From positions 15,079,516-15,143,515 of the forward strand of contig NC_023754.2 of assembly GCF_000499845.2 (NCBI RefSeq): a stretch of 64,000 bases of DNA, in the 5' to 3' direction. A program made the translations under genes and the position numbers. Shown here piece after piece: positions 34,441-45,985 of this stretch. The notes beneath the pieces are model-generated. The model searched no databases. It was not told where the DNA came from and saw only the letters and a program-made list of their open reading frames with translations. Numbering within the stretch: position 1 is the first letter of the stretch; the number at the start of each line of letters is the position of its first letter. This DNA is from Phaseolus vulgaris. Lineage: Eukaryota; Streptophyta; Magnoliopsida; Fabales; Fabaceae.

Positions 34441-36919
34441 ACGATAGCCAAGGAAAAAAAAAGACCAATAAAGAACCGTTAATAACATGAAACATAGGGT
34501 GAAACAATTCTTTCAACTTAACCATGCTATTTATTCTCCTTTTACCACTGAGATGAGGTTACCCTGAAAATAGGTTGTTCACCAATTGGACTGAATTAAC
34601 TACACTTCTATTTTTTCTCATTCCATTTATTTGATTTTAAGATCAAATTTAATACGGTTTGGTTCATCTATCTGTTCATGCTGACTGTTTTTATTTTATT
34701 GGCAGTTTCTAAATTGAAATATTTTCATCAGTATAATTATGCAGAATTTTTTCAAATTTCCCTAGTTACCAAGTCCCATCATAACTGATGATGTTATTAT
34801 AGTGGACAAAATTAGGAAAAAACATTAAGAATATCTTCATATAAGAGTCATGAACGAACCACAAAATAAAAGTTGACTTCACATCTTATCTAAAATTTTA
34901 AAGAATTAGATACACTAGTTTTTATTATTTATATATTATTCAGTCAACATGCTCATTTGTCTTTATTCAGTTGGTACATCTTATAATGTTTTCTCGTAAA
35001 TCTTCTAATAAAAAATAATGATAGCAAGATTCAGATATTTTCTCAAACACACAGGATATATATAATGCGATAGAAATTATAATAAAAAAGGGAATGTTGA
35101 CATTTATTTTCTTGTTCATTCTCTCTTCTTTTCTATTAATGTATATAAATAAGTCTTTGGAAGAAGAACGTTGAATGCTAGGATCATAAGAAAAAAGTTG
35201 TTAGGTTGCCTCTTTTTATTAGTAGTGTTTTGTTTATTCTATTTTGCAAGGGTATATTTGTATGGTTTTTTCACCTTTTATGAAAGTACAATTTTGTAGA
35301 AGTACAATTTTCTTTTTGTCTCACTACTTTCATGTACAACTTCATTTATTGCTCAAAATATACTTTCGGTTCCATAACTATTAACTTATATACGAGTTTC
35401 GAATTCTAAGTTTTCTAATATGGTAAGTATTTGGATCTTATTAGTTGAGGTATGAGAAAGAAGTATATAAGTTTTTTTTTTTCGACACTTAAATAATAAA
35501 ATTTTTTAGGTGCATCAAAAGCTTGGTTGAGGCTAAATAAATAGGATTATATTGAAACTTTATTTTTTTTTATATATATACTAAAGGTTTTTTTTTCATG
35601 CATTTGATATTGTGCATTTTGAAACTTTGATATCTATTATAACTTTTTTATTTGAAATTTTTACTAATTAAGAGAAGGGTGTATAAAAGTTATTATTGGT
35701 CTTAAATATTTGATTATAGTAAAAAAAAATATTCATAATTTTTATATTTAGTTTTTAAATATTTATTTTATGATATTATTAATATAAAATTAGTCTTTCA
35801 CATCACTCAATTTATGGTAGGTCAAGAATTACTTTATGACAAAAATGCGTGCGATGATATTTTTTTGTAAATAAGTGGAAAAAAAATTACGTTGAAACTT
35901 GAGGGATATGAAATAAAAAATTCTCACTTACTTTAGACCAACGTATAATTTAACATAAATGATGTTTTTCAGGTTAGAGCTCACAAAGTTCGATGTAATT
36001 AAAATATTTACATTAGGTCATTGCACTTCATTTTCTTTGTATTTTGCGGCGTACCAAACTTGAAATCACTTCATTTTCTCCTCCAACAAACATTTTGAGC
36101 ATGTTTCTAGATGTGTATGAGGTGATTTTGGAAGTTTAAATCAGTTGGTGTGGGTCTTTTGTCCTGGTGAGCGAGTTCCTCCAATTGAATTTTTGTTTTT
36201 GTTGCTTAAAGTGCGTCATTGAGGTAGGTGCTCTATATCTCCATTGTACTATTCAAATTGAAGTGATTGTTTTTAGGGATCTCATCTATTGAATTTGTTT
36301 ATTGTGTAATATTTGTGCAGTTTAAATTATGATATTTTGTCTGTTAAATTTATAAATTTTTAGGAATAGTAAAAATTATAGGGACTAATTAATTATTTTA
36401 GTCCTTGGGATCAACTCAATCTTTTAGTTCCTAATTTGTTTAAAAATGATAGGGATTAAATTATAGAAAATTTATATAGTTTGTATTTGTTGTATTAATT
36501 TGATTTAAATTAAGTATCATATTCATGTACGTATTGAGTGAACCTTAATTCTCATTTGAGATTCAGTACAAATGGTTAAAAATTAACATTTGTATTGAAT
36601 CTTGAATTGTTCGATTACGTCGTTTGGAAAAATTATATTTTTCATAATTTGTTAAGTGTATACTTAAATTTGGTGAAATTTCGGTTGAAATCATTTTGTG
36701 TTGTTTTTTGGATGCGACTCTGATTTCATTTCATGTACTTCGGAAACCAATGTGAAATGTTGTCAAAATTTTATCAAATTTAAGATGATACATTTTGTTT
36801 GTACATGTTAGTGAATTATGGAAAATGTTTTCTTGAATAGGTAGGGTCTCACCTTCAATTACAAAAGGTAGAATCACATATTGCATATATGATTGATAAT
36901 GATGGAGTTTGTAAGGTAC
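34441..36919. other. Intergenic AT-rich DNA
   Basis: No gene recognised. The stretch at 35950-36300 is slightly less AT-rich but has no open frame of note. It grades into a transposase relic at 36920. Confidence 0.4.
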
Positions 36920-37070
36920 GTAGTGATGGAGCTGAATGAATGCATCTCGTTAGTCCAAAGTATGAGAAGAGAATTGATGAGTTCTTGCAATTTGCTTGCT
37001 AAAACGTAAAACCTATCAATAGGACATTATTGTTCTTGTGTTTGTTGTTTGAATTAGATATGTCGAGATA
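36920..37070 (+). pseudogene. CACTA transposase-associated domain relic
   Basis: The plus strand reads SDGAE-stop-MHLVSPKYEKRIDEFLQFA, then after a stop NVKPIN and, with a shift of frame, GHYCSCVCCLN. This matches the layout of the transposase-associated domain of plant CACTA elements (WM...S.EY..GV.EFL.FA ... CPC..C.N), with TGA in place of the expected Trp codon. Stops and a frameshift show that it is dead. Its continuation is cut by the LTR that starts at 37071. Confidence 0.5.
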
Positions 37071-37535
37071 TGGGTAAGTGTTGGGAATCCTCCTTAATTT
37101 AATGGAAATCATGACCAATGAATCTTGAGGTCATTCCAAAGTCTTAGAATTATATATCTCTTAAAGACTATGAAGTCCAACCTTGAAAGTTGAAGATAGT
37201 ATTCTCAAGGTATCTTGAAGATGTGATAAGCATTAATTATTCACTATCTATTTATGAAGAAGTTTTCCTCTCATTTTCTATATAAAAGGAATTTGTGAGG
37301 AATAGGAAAGCAAGCAAGGGAGAAACATAGAGAGAATAAAGATATACACCATAGCGTGAGATTAGAAATCTAGAGACATTTATTTCATCCTTATTGCAAA
37401 TATTGTAATTCTATGAATTTTTTTTCTGGATTAGGTCTTATGGGTTTTTATTTATCAGGTTAAGAGTTTTTTCAAGTTAAAATTTTTTCGATGTCATTAT
37501 TCTATTTTTCAAGTGCCCATTTTGTATCTACATCA
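37071..37535 (+). mobile_element. Probable solo LTR
   Basis: A 465-bp segment beginning TGGGTAAGTGTTGGGAATCC and ending TATCTACATCA, with TG...CA ends and a 6-bp direct repeat GAGATA on both sides (37065-37070 and 37536-37541). Inside are TATAAAAGGAA (37280), a typical LTR TATA box, and A-rich and T-rich 3' parts. No second LTR or internal region is present, as expected after LTR-LTR recombination. An alternative start at TGTTGG (37079) would lack a target duplication. The plus orientation is from the TATA box. Confidence 0.6.
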
Positions 37536-37605
37536 GAGATAAAAGTTATACCATATGAACTTCACATAGAGAAATATTAGACATATATGAGGTAAATTTT
37601 TTTTG

Positions 37606-37735
37606 GAAAAGTGAATGAATCATCATCTAAATAACATGATATACAATCATTTAAATAACATTGTTTAGAAAAGTGAATGAACCATCATTTAAATAACATG
37701 ATATACAATCATTTAAATAACATGATATACGTGTT
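37606..37735. repeat. Tandem repeat, 62-bp unit
   Basis: The block starting GAAAAGTGAATGAA and containing CATCTAAATAACATGATATACAATCATTTAAA-type sequence occurs at 37606 and again at 37668. A 25-bp sub-repeat (TTTAAATAACATGATATAC) recurs within it. AT-rich local duplication. Confidence 0.7.
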
Positions 37736-38763
37736 GATGATGAAATTTTGGAAGAATTCATGTATATGATTCTTTAAAGTTTATTTCAAGTAACAATTGT
37801 AACTAGGACTGCAAAATTAAAAAACAACGAAATACATAATTAATAAATTTCACAAAACATTAAAGAAATTTGTTATAACATGTCATAAAAACTTATTCTT
37901 CCTTGATTAATAAATTTCACGCAAGAGTCTCGTTTAAAAGCCATAAAATCTATTTATTTTTTTCAAGAATAAAAAAACTAATATTTTTAGATACCGAAAT
38001 TAATTGAAGTTATTTGTTTTCTGTGAATATGTTTTCATATACTGAAATTCAAATCTCTAACTATATCTTTTTAAGGACACAAATTTCAATGAAGTATACC
38101 ATATCAAATAAAAATTCCATTCTAAAATAATAATTTTCTAAAGTTGTGACAGAGAATCATTAAAAAATTTAATCGAGACGGATTTCGACATAAATATTCT
38201 TAGTATTTTCAACTATTAATGTCATGAATCATTCTACTATTGACCTATTTATTTTTATAATTAGTTTCTGTTTTGAAAGCAAGTAACACTATATTAATGA
38301 ATGTAGAAGTAGTATTATAAAAAAAAGTTAAGAAAATCATTATTTTATGAAAAAATAAAAAAGTAAAAGTAGCATTATTATAAATATAATAAGTTATGTT
38401 GATTACACAAGATTTAATAAGATTGAGATGGATACAAAAATAGTTGTTTGTATATAAATAGGAAGCATATCCTGTTTTTGCTTCGACCTCTACAATGTTG
38501 TCCAATTGGATTTGGATTGCATGAATGAAGCGTCTGATGTCAACACCACCACGTGCCTATCATTTGCTTCCACCTACAGACACGTCCCCACTATCCAAAC
38601 TCCAATTTTTTTTATTTTATTCTATTTTATTTTATTTATTTATTTTATTCTTTTCCTACATCATCATCGTTCTCTTAAATACAACAACATATTTGCCACA
38701 GAACAGTTGTAGTGAAAACTGAAGCTCAAAAAAAATACTTTTTTACACTCACTCTATCTAGTT
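37736..38763. other. Intergenic, upstream of the 99-residue protein gene
   Basis: AT-rich DNA, with the promoter of the downstream two-exon gene in its last few hundred bases. A T-rich run of TTTTATTTTA type lies at 38605-38650. CCACGTGC near 38551 contains an ACGT core. Overlapping frames at 38506-38722 are not called. Confidence 0.4.
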
Positions 38764-39503
38764 ATGGCTGGTGCCCAGTTCCTCAATCTTTCAAGATCTT
38801 CCTTGGTCAAGCCCTCTAGGCCTCTTCTCTACAACCCCATTAAGGTATTTTGTTTATGCTTCAATTTTCTTCTCTCTATGCTGGTGCTTCATTTTAAAAG
38901 ATTGTGAATTTGTGTGTGGCAAGAACGAATTGGATGACTGTTACTGGTTTTTCTTACTTTGAATTTCGTTTTGTGAATTGGTGGGTGTTTGGGAAGGAAT
39001 AGTGAATGTGTAAACTTTCTCTTCTTTTTATTCTGGTTTGTGTAATTGCATGATTCTCTTATTAAGGGCTGAGAAGTGGATCAAGTGAACCCATGAGAAA
39101 TCAAGGGAAGATTTTTGGGTTGTTGGCTGTGAAAATGCAATCTCTGCTGAAATGGGTTTGTTAGAAAGTAATTAAGCATGCAAAGTGTTTAACTGGGTAT
39201 CATAAATTGGTGACATTTGAATGAATATTGTGATTGATTTTGATGCACTTGTTGCTGAATTGAATATATGAACATGCATGTCAGAATTACGGGCAAGGAA
39301 GCAAGGGGAGGGGTTTGATGGAAGAGAGGGCACCTTCCACGGCTGAAGAATTTGAGAGGGTTGCAGAGGAGAAGAAGGCCAAGGAAGCCCAAAAGGGGGT
39401 GGCAAGTCAGACCTTTGGCAAGGCCATTGATGGTGCTGAAGAGGCTTCAGTAGGTAAACAAAATGTTGAATCAGTCAAGAATAGGTACAAAGGGGGTGAA
39501 TAG
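38764..39503 (+). CDS. Small two-exon protein, 99 residues, unknown function
   Basis: Exon 1 (38764-38844) encodes MAGAQFLNLSRSSLVKPSRP followed by LLYNPIK, ending at AAG|GTATTT. Exon 2 (39285-39503) follows TGTCAG and encodes NYGQGSKGRGLMEERAPSTA, a charged Glu/Lys/Ala-rich stretch (about residues 48-75, EEFERVAEEKKAKEAQKG), and ends KNRYKGGE. The intron is phase 0. The N-terminus is basic, Ser/Leu-rich and poor in acidic residues, consistent with a mitochondrial or plastid targeting sequence. The rest is hydrophilic and helical, reminiscent of small LEA-like proteins. That is inference; I do not recognise a named domain. Codon-level coherence across a clean intron and an AATAAA at 39557-39562 support a real gene. 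No close neighbour suggests its function. Confidence 0.78.
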
Positions 39504-39556
39504 AAACACCTTCAAACTGTGAGATATGTATTTAGCTGTTGTATATGCAGCCAGAG

Positions 39557-39562
39557 AATAAA
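39557..39562 (+). terminator. Polyadenylation signal of the 99-residue protein gene
   Basis: AATAAA 54 bases after the stop codon, the expected distance for a plant near-upstream element. Assigned by position and sequence. Confidence 0.5.
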
Positions 39563-41401
39563 TTAATGTTGTCTTGTATTTCCAAAAAGCTTGTTTAATT
39601 GTCAGTGTTTTTGCAGCACAAAGAGACCAAACAATTGAAACCCTTTACCTTTTAGTTTTTGTTTAGTAAATTATTCATGTCTGCTCAATGGATCTTGAAA
39701 AGAGTTCTATCATTATAATCTGTTAACTCATGAGTTTGCAACTAATTTGAAATTCTGAGTTTGTGGGTCAAGTTCTTTACTTTGTGTGAATGATTGAAAC
39801 TTCACAAATACAATTTGGTGTGGTGTGAAAGTCAAATAACCATGTCCTTTAAGCATGTGACCTCCAAATCAAGCACCCTGAGAGATTATTAGTCTCTCAC
39901 ACTTGACCTGTAGCATGTTAAAATAATACTAGTCTCTGACTCTCGATTTGAAGTAATAAGTAGCTTGAAAGATCACTAGTTTCTGACTTTCAAATAAACG
40001 AGTCATAGTGCTGTTTTTTTATTTCTGTTGCTGTGAAAACAAAAGGACATTCTGAGGCAAAGGTTTGCAACTTTGTGTCTATGGATGATGATTATTTTAG
40101 GTGTTTGTGTGTGGTGTTTTGTGCATGATTGGTGAATATGTTGTACTGTTGGTGGGGCATTCATGCCAACTAAAGCAACCCAGCATATCACCGGAAATTG
40201 CGCTTGGCATTGAATGCTGCTTCCTTTTTTATCCATTTTTTGGTGTTAAAACACAAAAGGGTGAGAATTTGGGGCCATTGAAGCACTCCTCTTTTACTAG
40301 GACCTCTTTGGGGTAGCTGGGTTGGATGTGTCCTTTATTGTGAAAGAAGGGCAAATGGGACCCTCCACAAGCTATGTTCTTATCCAATTCCTTCAAGGTT
40401 GGAAGTTGTTATCCAAATTTTGAAATTGGTTCCAATGAGAGTGACCAGCCCCACATGACTTGTGCGGCACCACATAAAGTAAAGAAGTGGGCCAAACAAT
40501 TTAGATTCACAACTTAGATTTGATTAAGAAACACAACTTAGTCTTGTTATTTTTTAATTCTAATAATAGGAGGATTACGCACATAAAGAAAAGAACTTTG
40601 GTGAAGAACCATATGTGGGTTAAGACAACAAAGGTTTGTTAGTTCATAATAATTGGATTCATATTTCACAACAGTATGAATTCAAGTTTCACTTTCCATG
40701 TAAAGATTTTGTTATATATGAGTTTCCATTTACACAACTACAACATAAGTTCTCGTTTTTGCTCTAATGTTATGGAAAATAAGTTCTTTTGAAAGAGTAG
40801 AAAGAAAATAATAGTGAGATACTTTGTAAAAACTTATAGGGTTTAGTTGAAAGAAGAGAGAAATCTTTATTTTCAAGTGGAAGAAAAGCTAAAGAAAATA
40901 ATAACTTTTAAAGCTTTGCTTTTGGAAGCTAAATTTTAACTCTGTTTTTTCTTCAATTCAATAACAGAAAATATTTGTGTTAAGCTTTTTCCCAAAGCTT
41001 AAATAAAGAGAAAATAGAACACGAAAGTGTAATAAAGTTTCTGAGTTCTTTAAGTTGGTTCATGAACATAAGTAACTTAAATATACAACTGAAGTAAAAT
41101 GGGTTCTTATAGAAATTTTATATAAATTATTTACATAAGAAATTATTATCAAGGTTGCTTAATTATGAAGAATATAATTTTTAAGTTGAATGAGTTATTT
41201 TGTGAGTAGAGAGATAAATGGGACCTATTAAAAATAATTTAAGAAGTGTAGTTAAGTTTTATTGTTAAAGTTGAAATTAGTTACTTTTTAAAAACATTAT
41301 GCAATAATAAAGGATCCACTAAAAATTAAATTAAGAACTTGCATCAAATATGCTATTATTCTTTCAATTTTATATAGAAGTAGAAATGCAAAAGTTTAAT
41401 A
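39563..41401. other. Intergenic
   Basis: No gene called. Around 39880-40000, phrases of the type ACTAGTCTCTGACTCTC recur three times loosely (TTAGTCTCTCACACTTGAC, ACTAGTCTCTGACTCTCG, ACTAGTTTCTGACTTTC), a decayed tandem repeat. Frames at 40003-40316 on both strands overlap and lack similarity. Confidence 0.4.
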
Positions 41402-41530
41402 AAGTATTTGTTTTGATACTATTCTCTAATAAAGACACGCTAAAGTGTGATCAAGTATCTATTTTGATATTATTCTCTAATATATAAACTCAAGTGTAAT
41501 GAAGTATCTATTTTGATATTATTCTCTAAG
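41402..41530. repeat. Tandem repeat, about 50-bp unit, three copies
   Basis: The unit AAGTATCTATTTTGATATTA (followed by TTCTCTAA) starts at 41402, 41453 and 41502, giving periods of 51 and 49 bases. Copy 1 differs slightly. No coding potential. Confidence 0.75.
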
Positions 41531-43440
41531 ATGTATCTCAATAATTATTCGTAAGTCCATACTATGATAAAACTACCAAAAATAACTATATTGATCACAC
41601 TTTTGTTTACAATAAAAGGGTTTTTAATTTGTTTTGTGGGATTAGTTAGCATTTTCTTAAAAGCACCAGAAAGATAAATGTAATTAGAAATCTTCCTATT
41701 TATCTTTTTTAGATTTTTCTTTTAATTTTTAATTGTTGATTTGACAAACTTTCTAATAAAATAAGAGTAATTTTATTTAAGAATGATAAAAAAAATCAAA
41801 TGACAGGCTTACTTAATTTTGATAAATTTTAGAGAGTAAGTAAAGAGTGTATTTGAGATGGCAACTAAAAATATATTTAATGATAAATTATATGTATAAT
41901 TGATTATTACATCATTTGATTTTAATAAGAATTGGTTTTTATTTCAATGATTTTGTTAAGAATTTATTTTAAAATAATTAATTTTGTTTGAATATAAAAT
42001 TGAATTCATCTTTTATATAATTAATATATATATATGTGAAATTATAAGAAAAAAATCATCAAAAATAATTTTAAAGTATAAATAAAAAAAATTGTATAAA
42101 CTGATTGAATACAAAATATAAAATTACTGATACATTCATTTTGATTTACTTCAATAATATATATAATAAAGTTATAATTACTAAAAATTATTTATAAATA
42201 ATTTAATACTAATAAAATCTAAATTAATAATCACCATAAAAATAATTTATCCAAACACTACTTAAATCCCGCTTATAAAAAAGTTGCAACTTTCAACTTC
42301 GATACAATTGACCATTATTCTAAAACCGATAAAATACATTTTAAAACAAAAAATTGTTTTAAATAATTTTTTAAAAATATTTTAAATTTATACATTCATT
42401 TAAAATACAAGATTAAAAAAAGCTCATATAAAGATGACATATAAATATAAACTACCTTACTAATTATTATTATTAATATTTAATAAAAAAGTATTTATTT
42501 TATTTATTTATACTATTTTTTACATTTTTTATTTATTGTAATTTTATATTTTTACTTAAAATATTATGTGGTATTAACACTATAAATTTAACAAGATGGT
42601 TTAACCAATAATAATGAGTCAATTCAACCATATAACACTTTAGTTGGATCAAATCAAACTATAGTTGTGAGTAAGGATTATGAATTATTGTGAATCTCAT
42701 ATAATTGAATTATGAAATGGGTGAATTTAATTGGATGTATTTGAATAGATGAGTCAATTCAATCCAATTTAAATTTCTTTGTAGTGCAATAATATATATT
42801 AACAATATGAAAGCATGAAAGCTTTGAATTATGAAGAGTGTATTCAAAGGAAAAAGAAAGATCCAAGTTGAGACAAAGAATGCTTATTTGGATAGTCATG
42901 TAAAGTTAAGAGAAGATAAGAGATAATTATCAACTCAACCAATTATTTGACATGAATGAACTGGTAAGAAAAGCTTATATAAGCTATCAAAATCAGTGAA
43001 AGAAATACAAAAAAAAATTAAATTAAATTGATAAAGTGTTGAGGTAAAGATTTTGCATTATTAAATCAAAATTAGCTTAATTAAAAAAATGAAGTTTTTC
43101 CATTATATATGAATGTATTTTCTTCTAGTTGTCGTTGTCGAATGAATAGTGCATGTTTCCATTAGGGTTATATTGGGATGGAGCACTTATGTAATGTTTA
43201 AAGTCAAAATGAATCTAAAAATTAGAAGTGAATATGAACCACTAACTTAACACCGTTTTATGTGGTTCTTCTATGCCATATTTCTTAGTCTATATAAGCA
43301 ATAAGTATGCTTCTTCCAACATAAAACTGTAACGGCAACTTGTTTATCATCATTAATTCATTTAACTTTGCTTCCATAAAAAGAAATTAGTAAATACTTG
43401 AAGTACACCACAAGAAGATATAAGAGAGAAGAATAATTAT
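41531..43440. other. Intergenic AT-rich DNA
   Basis: Very AT-rich. I see no gene, RNA gene or bounded element. The last bases (43438-43440) are the TAT target site of the MITE that follows. Confidence 0.45.
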
Positions 43441-43818
43441 CAGAAAAAAAATTATTAAATGAAAACTAATTTTAAAGATAAAAAATAATTAATTGTTATA
43501 TTAACTAAATTAGATACTATTTGAAAGACTACAAAAATTATTGGTTTTTAAATTAGTTTGTATTATTGATAAATAATTTTTAAATTGGTATCTAATTAGC
43601 TACCCGTATTTTAACTACCAATTATTTACATTCTAAATTTGGTATAGAAACATTGATAGCTAATAAGATACCAATTTAGAAACTATTTATCAATAATACA
43701 AACTAATTTAGAAAACAATAATTTTTTTAGTCTCTAAAATGGTCTCTAACTTAGTCAATATAACAACTAATTATTTTTTTTCTAAAATTGGTTTTTATTC
43801 AATGATTTTCTTGTAGTG
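43441..43818. mobile_element. CACTA-ended foldback MITE, most complete copy
   Basis: A 378-bp near-palindrome. The left arm runs from CAGAAAAAAAATTATTAAATG through AACTAATTTTAAAGATAAAA. The right arm is its complement, ending TTTTTATTCAATGATTTTCTTGTAGTG, with the centre at about TACCAATTATTTACATTCTA. TAT flanks both sides (43438-43440 and 43819-43821), a 3-bp target duplication as made by CACTA transposases. The right terminus is intact and the left is eroded. It would fold into one long hairpin. Confidence 0.82.
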
Positions 43819-43883
43819 TATTATTAACTAAACTCTAATAATATCATTAGAATCAATCCTTATAAGTTTATATCTAATTCAAT

Positions 43884-44065
43884 CTTGAATTTTGCTGACT
43901 TTTATGATGTTATATTTAATGTAGTTTATGTTTGATTTACATGTTTTTCTACATGGTCTAAGTTTTTAGCTCTTTATGTTAGAAAACTTGAGGTTACGAT
44001 ATTTTGTATAAGGGTTGGAGCATCCCTTAAATGCTTTAATTTATTTAATTTTTTGTTGAGAAAAA
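43884..44065 (+). mobile_element. LINE 3'-tail insertion with 12-bp target duplication
   Basis: A 182-bp insertion flanked by ATCTAATTCAAT (43872-43883 and 44066-44077). It contains TTGTATAAGGGTTGGAGCAT and ends ATTTTTTGTTGAGAAAAA, corresponding to the last 180 bases of the LINE at 7880-10060 (TTGTATAAGGGTTGAGGTAT ... ATTTTTTGCTAATAAAAAAA). This is an extreme 5' truncation with only the 3' end copied. Confidence 0.75.
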
Positions 44066-44083
44066 ATCTAATTCAATTTTTAT

Positions 44084-44267
44084 TATTAAGAAGTGAATTT
44101 TAACTCAATCTTATATATTATAAAATGTCATGTGGGTTGTCCGATATAGTTTACTTTAAATAGTTCTGATACCATATTAAGAAATAAATTTTAAGTCTAA
44201 CTCAATAGGTTTGCACTCACTTATAATATGAAATGTTTTTATTTCTAATCGATGTGAGACTCCAACA
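44084..44267 (-). mobile_element. Degraded miniature LTR retrotransposon (TRIM-like)
   Basis: On the minus strand an LTR (44267 down to 44175) begins TGTTGGAGTCTCACATCGAT and ends TTAATA. It is followed by TGGTATCAGAAC (44174-44163), a one-base variant of the methionine-tRNA primer site, then an internal piece and a short second LTR end (TTGAGTTAAAATTCACTTCT...TTAATA). More diverged than the 21753 copy. No target duplication recognised. Confidence 0.75.
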
Positions 44268-45369
44268 ATCTTAACAAAAAATTACTTATAAGAATTTTGT
44301 ACTTTATTTATACCATGTAATTTAACTTTATTTTAAGTAGACGTGGGATCTTTAATCTTTAAAGTAATTTTTCCATTTTCATTTACTATGTTAATGTTTG
44401 AATGTGAACTTTATTGAGATAACATCATTAAAATTAATCGATGCAATCAATATTATTAACAATGTTAACTTTAAATTATTACAGAAAATATTTGTTCATG
44501 ATGATTTCAAACTTTAGTAATTAACCTTAAAAAATGTTTTAAGTTAAAAAAATAAAATATTTGCAAACTATAATTGATTATTTTATAAATGATCTAGAAT
44601 TATTTGGATATATAACAACATGAGTGTTTTTGAGATTTTTTTAATGGAAAATTTCACTAACATTTTAAACTTTGTGTGTAAACTGAATCACAAAAGTAAT
44701 GTGGAAATAGTACAACAGATAGATGATATAAATATGATAGATGATTATGTGGTTGGAAGAGAGATATAGAAAAAAAAAAAAAAAGTTTGATGATTGTTTG
44801 GAATATAAGAATATTTTGGATATGATTACTGGACAGGAAAATCTTATATCATAAAGAGGGAACCCAATATTGCTTTTCTTTTAATATATTATGATCAATG
44901 TACAATTTTCGAATCTTTTATAATTTTAAACGAATAATATTTTTAGTTTGTTTATTAATAAAACCCTCCGACCTTCAGTTTTTATTTTACTCAGTCATCT
45001 GATGGTTTATGATGTATTTAATTCAAATGTTTTTAAAAAGTGAATTTAAAAAAAATGAAAAGTGAGTTAGAAATCGATTCTGTAAAGTAATTGTATATTA
45101 TCACTCAATTACAAACTAATTAATATATATATATATATATATTAAATTTGTTAATTTTAACAAACTCAAGAATCGTTTTTATTGATTAACACTAAGATTT
45201 TTTTTTATTGGTAGAACATCATTTATTAAACTCAAACAATCTTTTAAATTATTTTATGTATAAAAATTTTGATATGTCTAAAAACAAGATGCATTTTAAA
45301 ATTAAGATTATATATGTTTTGATATGTCTAATTTTTTTCAATTATTTAGGAATGAAACTCAATTACAAA

Positions 45370-45371
<2 letters not shown>
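44268..45371. other. Intergenic AT-rich DNA
   Basis: AT-rich with a short (TA)n run at about 45124-45142. No gene seen. Confidence 0.45.

Positions 45372-45424
<53 letters not shown>
45372..45424. repeat. Long (TA)n microsatellite
   Basis: About 26 TA units, the longest simple repeat in the window. It abuts or replaces the left end of the TRIM-like element at 45425. The reading frame across it (an IYIYIY run) is an artefact. Confidence 0.92.
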
Positions 45425-45426
<2 letters not shown>

Positions 45427-45664
45427 TAATATGTTTAGATTTGCACTCACTTGTATGCTATAAAATGTTTTTATTTTTAGTCAATCTGAGATCTCCAATA
45501 CTTCTCATGCTTGTGTGAAAAAATATATATTATAAGTGATTCGATAGTGGGTGAAATGATTCTGATACTATATTAAGAAGTGAACTTTAAATCTACTTTA
45601 ACATTATAAAATCGACTCATAAAATAAGGTTTGCAACCACTAATATACTATGAAATCTCCAATA
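45425..45664 (-). mobile_element. Degraded miniature LTR retrotransposon (TRIM-like) with two LTR remnants
   Basis: The right LTR (minus strand, 45664 down to 45571) reads TATTGGAGATTTCATAGTAT ... and ends CTTCTTAATA. It is followed by TAGTATCAGAATC, a two-base variant of the primer site. A second LTR remnant spans 45425-45500 and is cut at its left by the TA microsatellite. Together with the 44084 copy it shows repeated use of this neighbourhood by the same small element. Confidence 0.7.
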
Positions 45665-45985
45665 CAAACATGTGTTTTTTTTAAGAATAAAGTTGTAACA
45701 GATTTATTATCAAATTTTCGAATGCAATAATTAATCTCAAGTGTACTATCTTAAAGAACTTACGTTCAATTGATCAAAATTATCTATGAAAATAAAATTA
45801 AAGTTAAAAAATAACACTTATTTCTCTTAACATTTGATTAAAAGACTTATATTCTTACTATCCTAATCAACTTAAGTTCATAATAATATCATAAGTTTGG
45901 ACCAAATTTAAAGTTTAGTCTATTTATTTAAAGATTTAATTTACCATGAAGATAAAGTATATTAAAATAAATAAATAAAATAGAT
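45665..45985. other. Intergenic AT-rich DNA
   Basis: Nothing recognised before the duplicated segment. Confidence 0.4.

Noticed and set aside
45324..45518. Frame with a long IYIYIY run.
   Set aside because: Translation of the (TA)n microsatellite.
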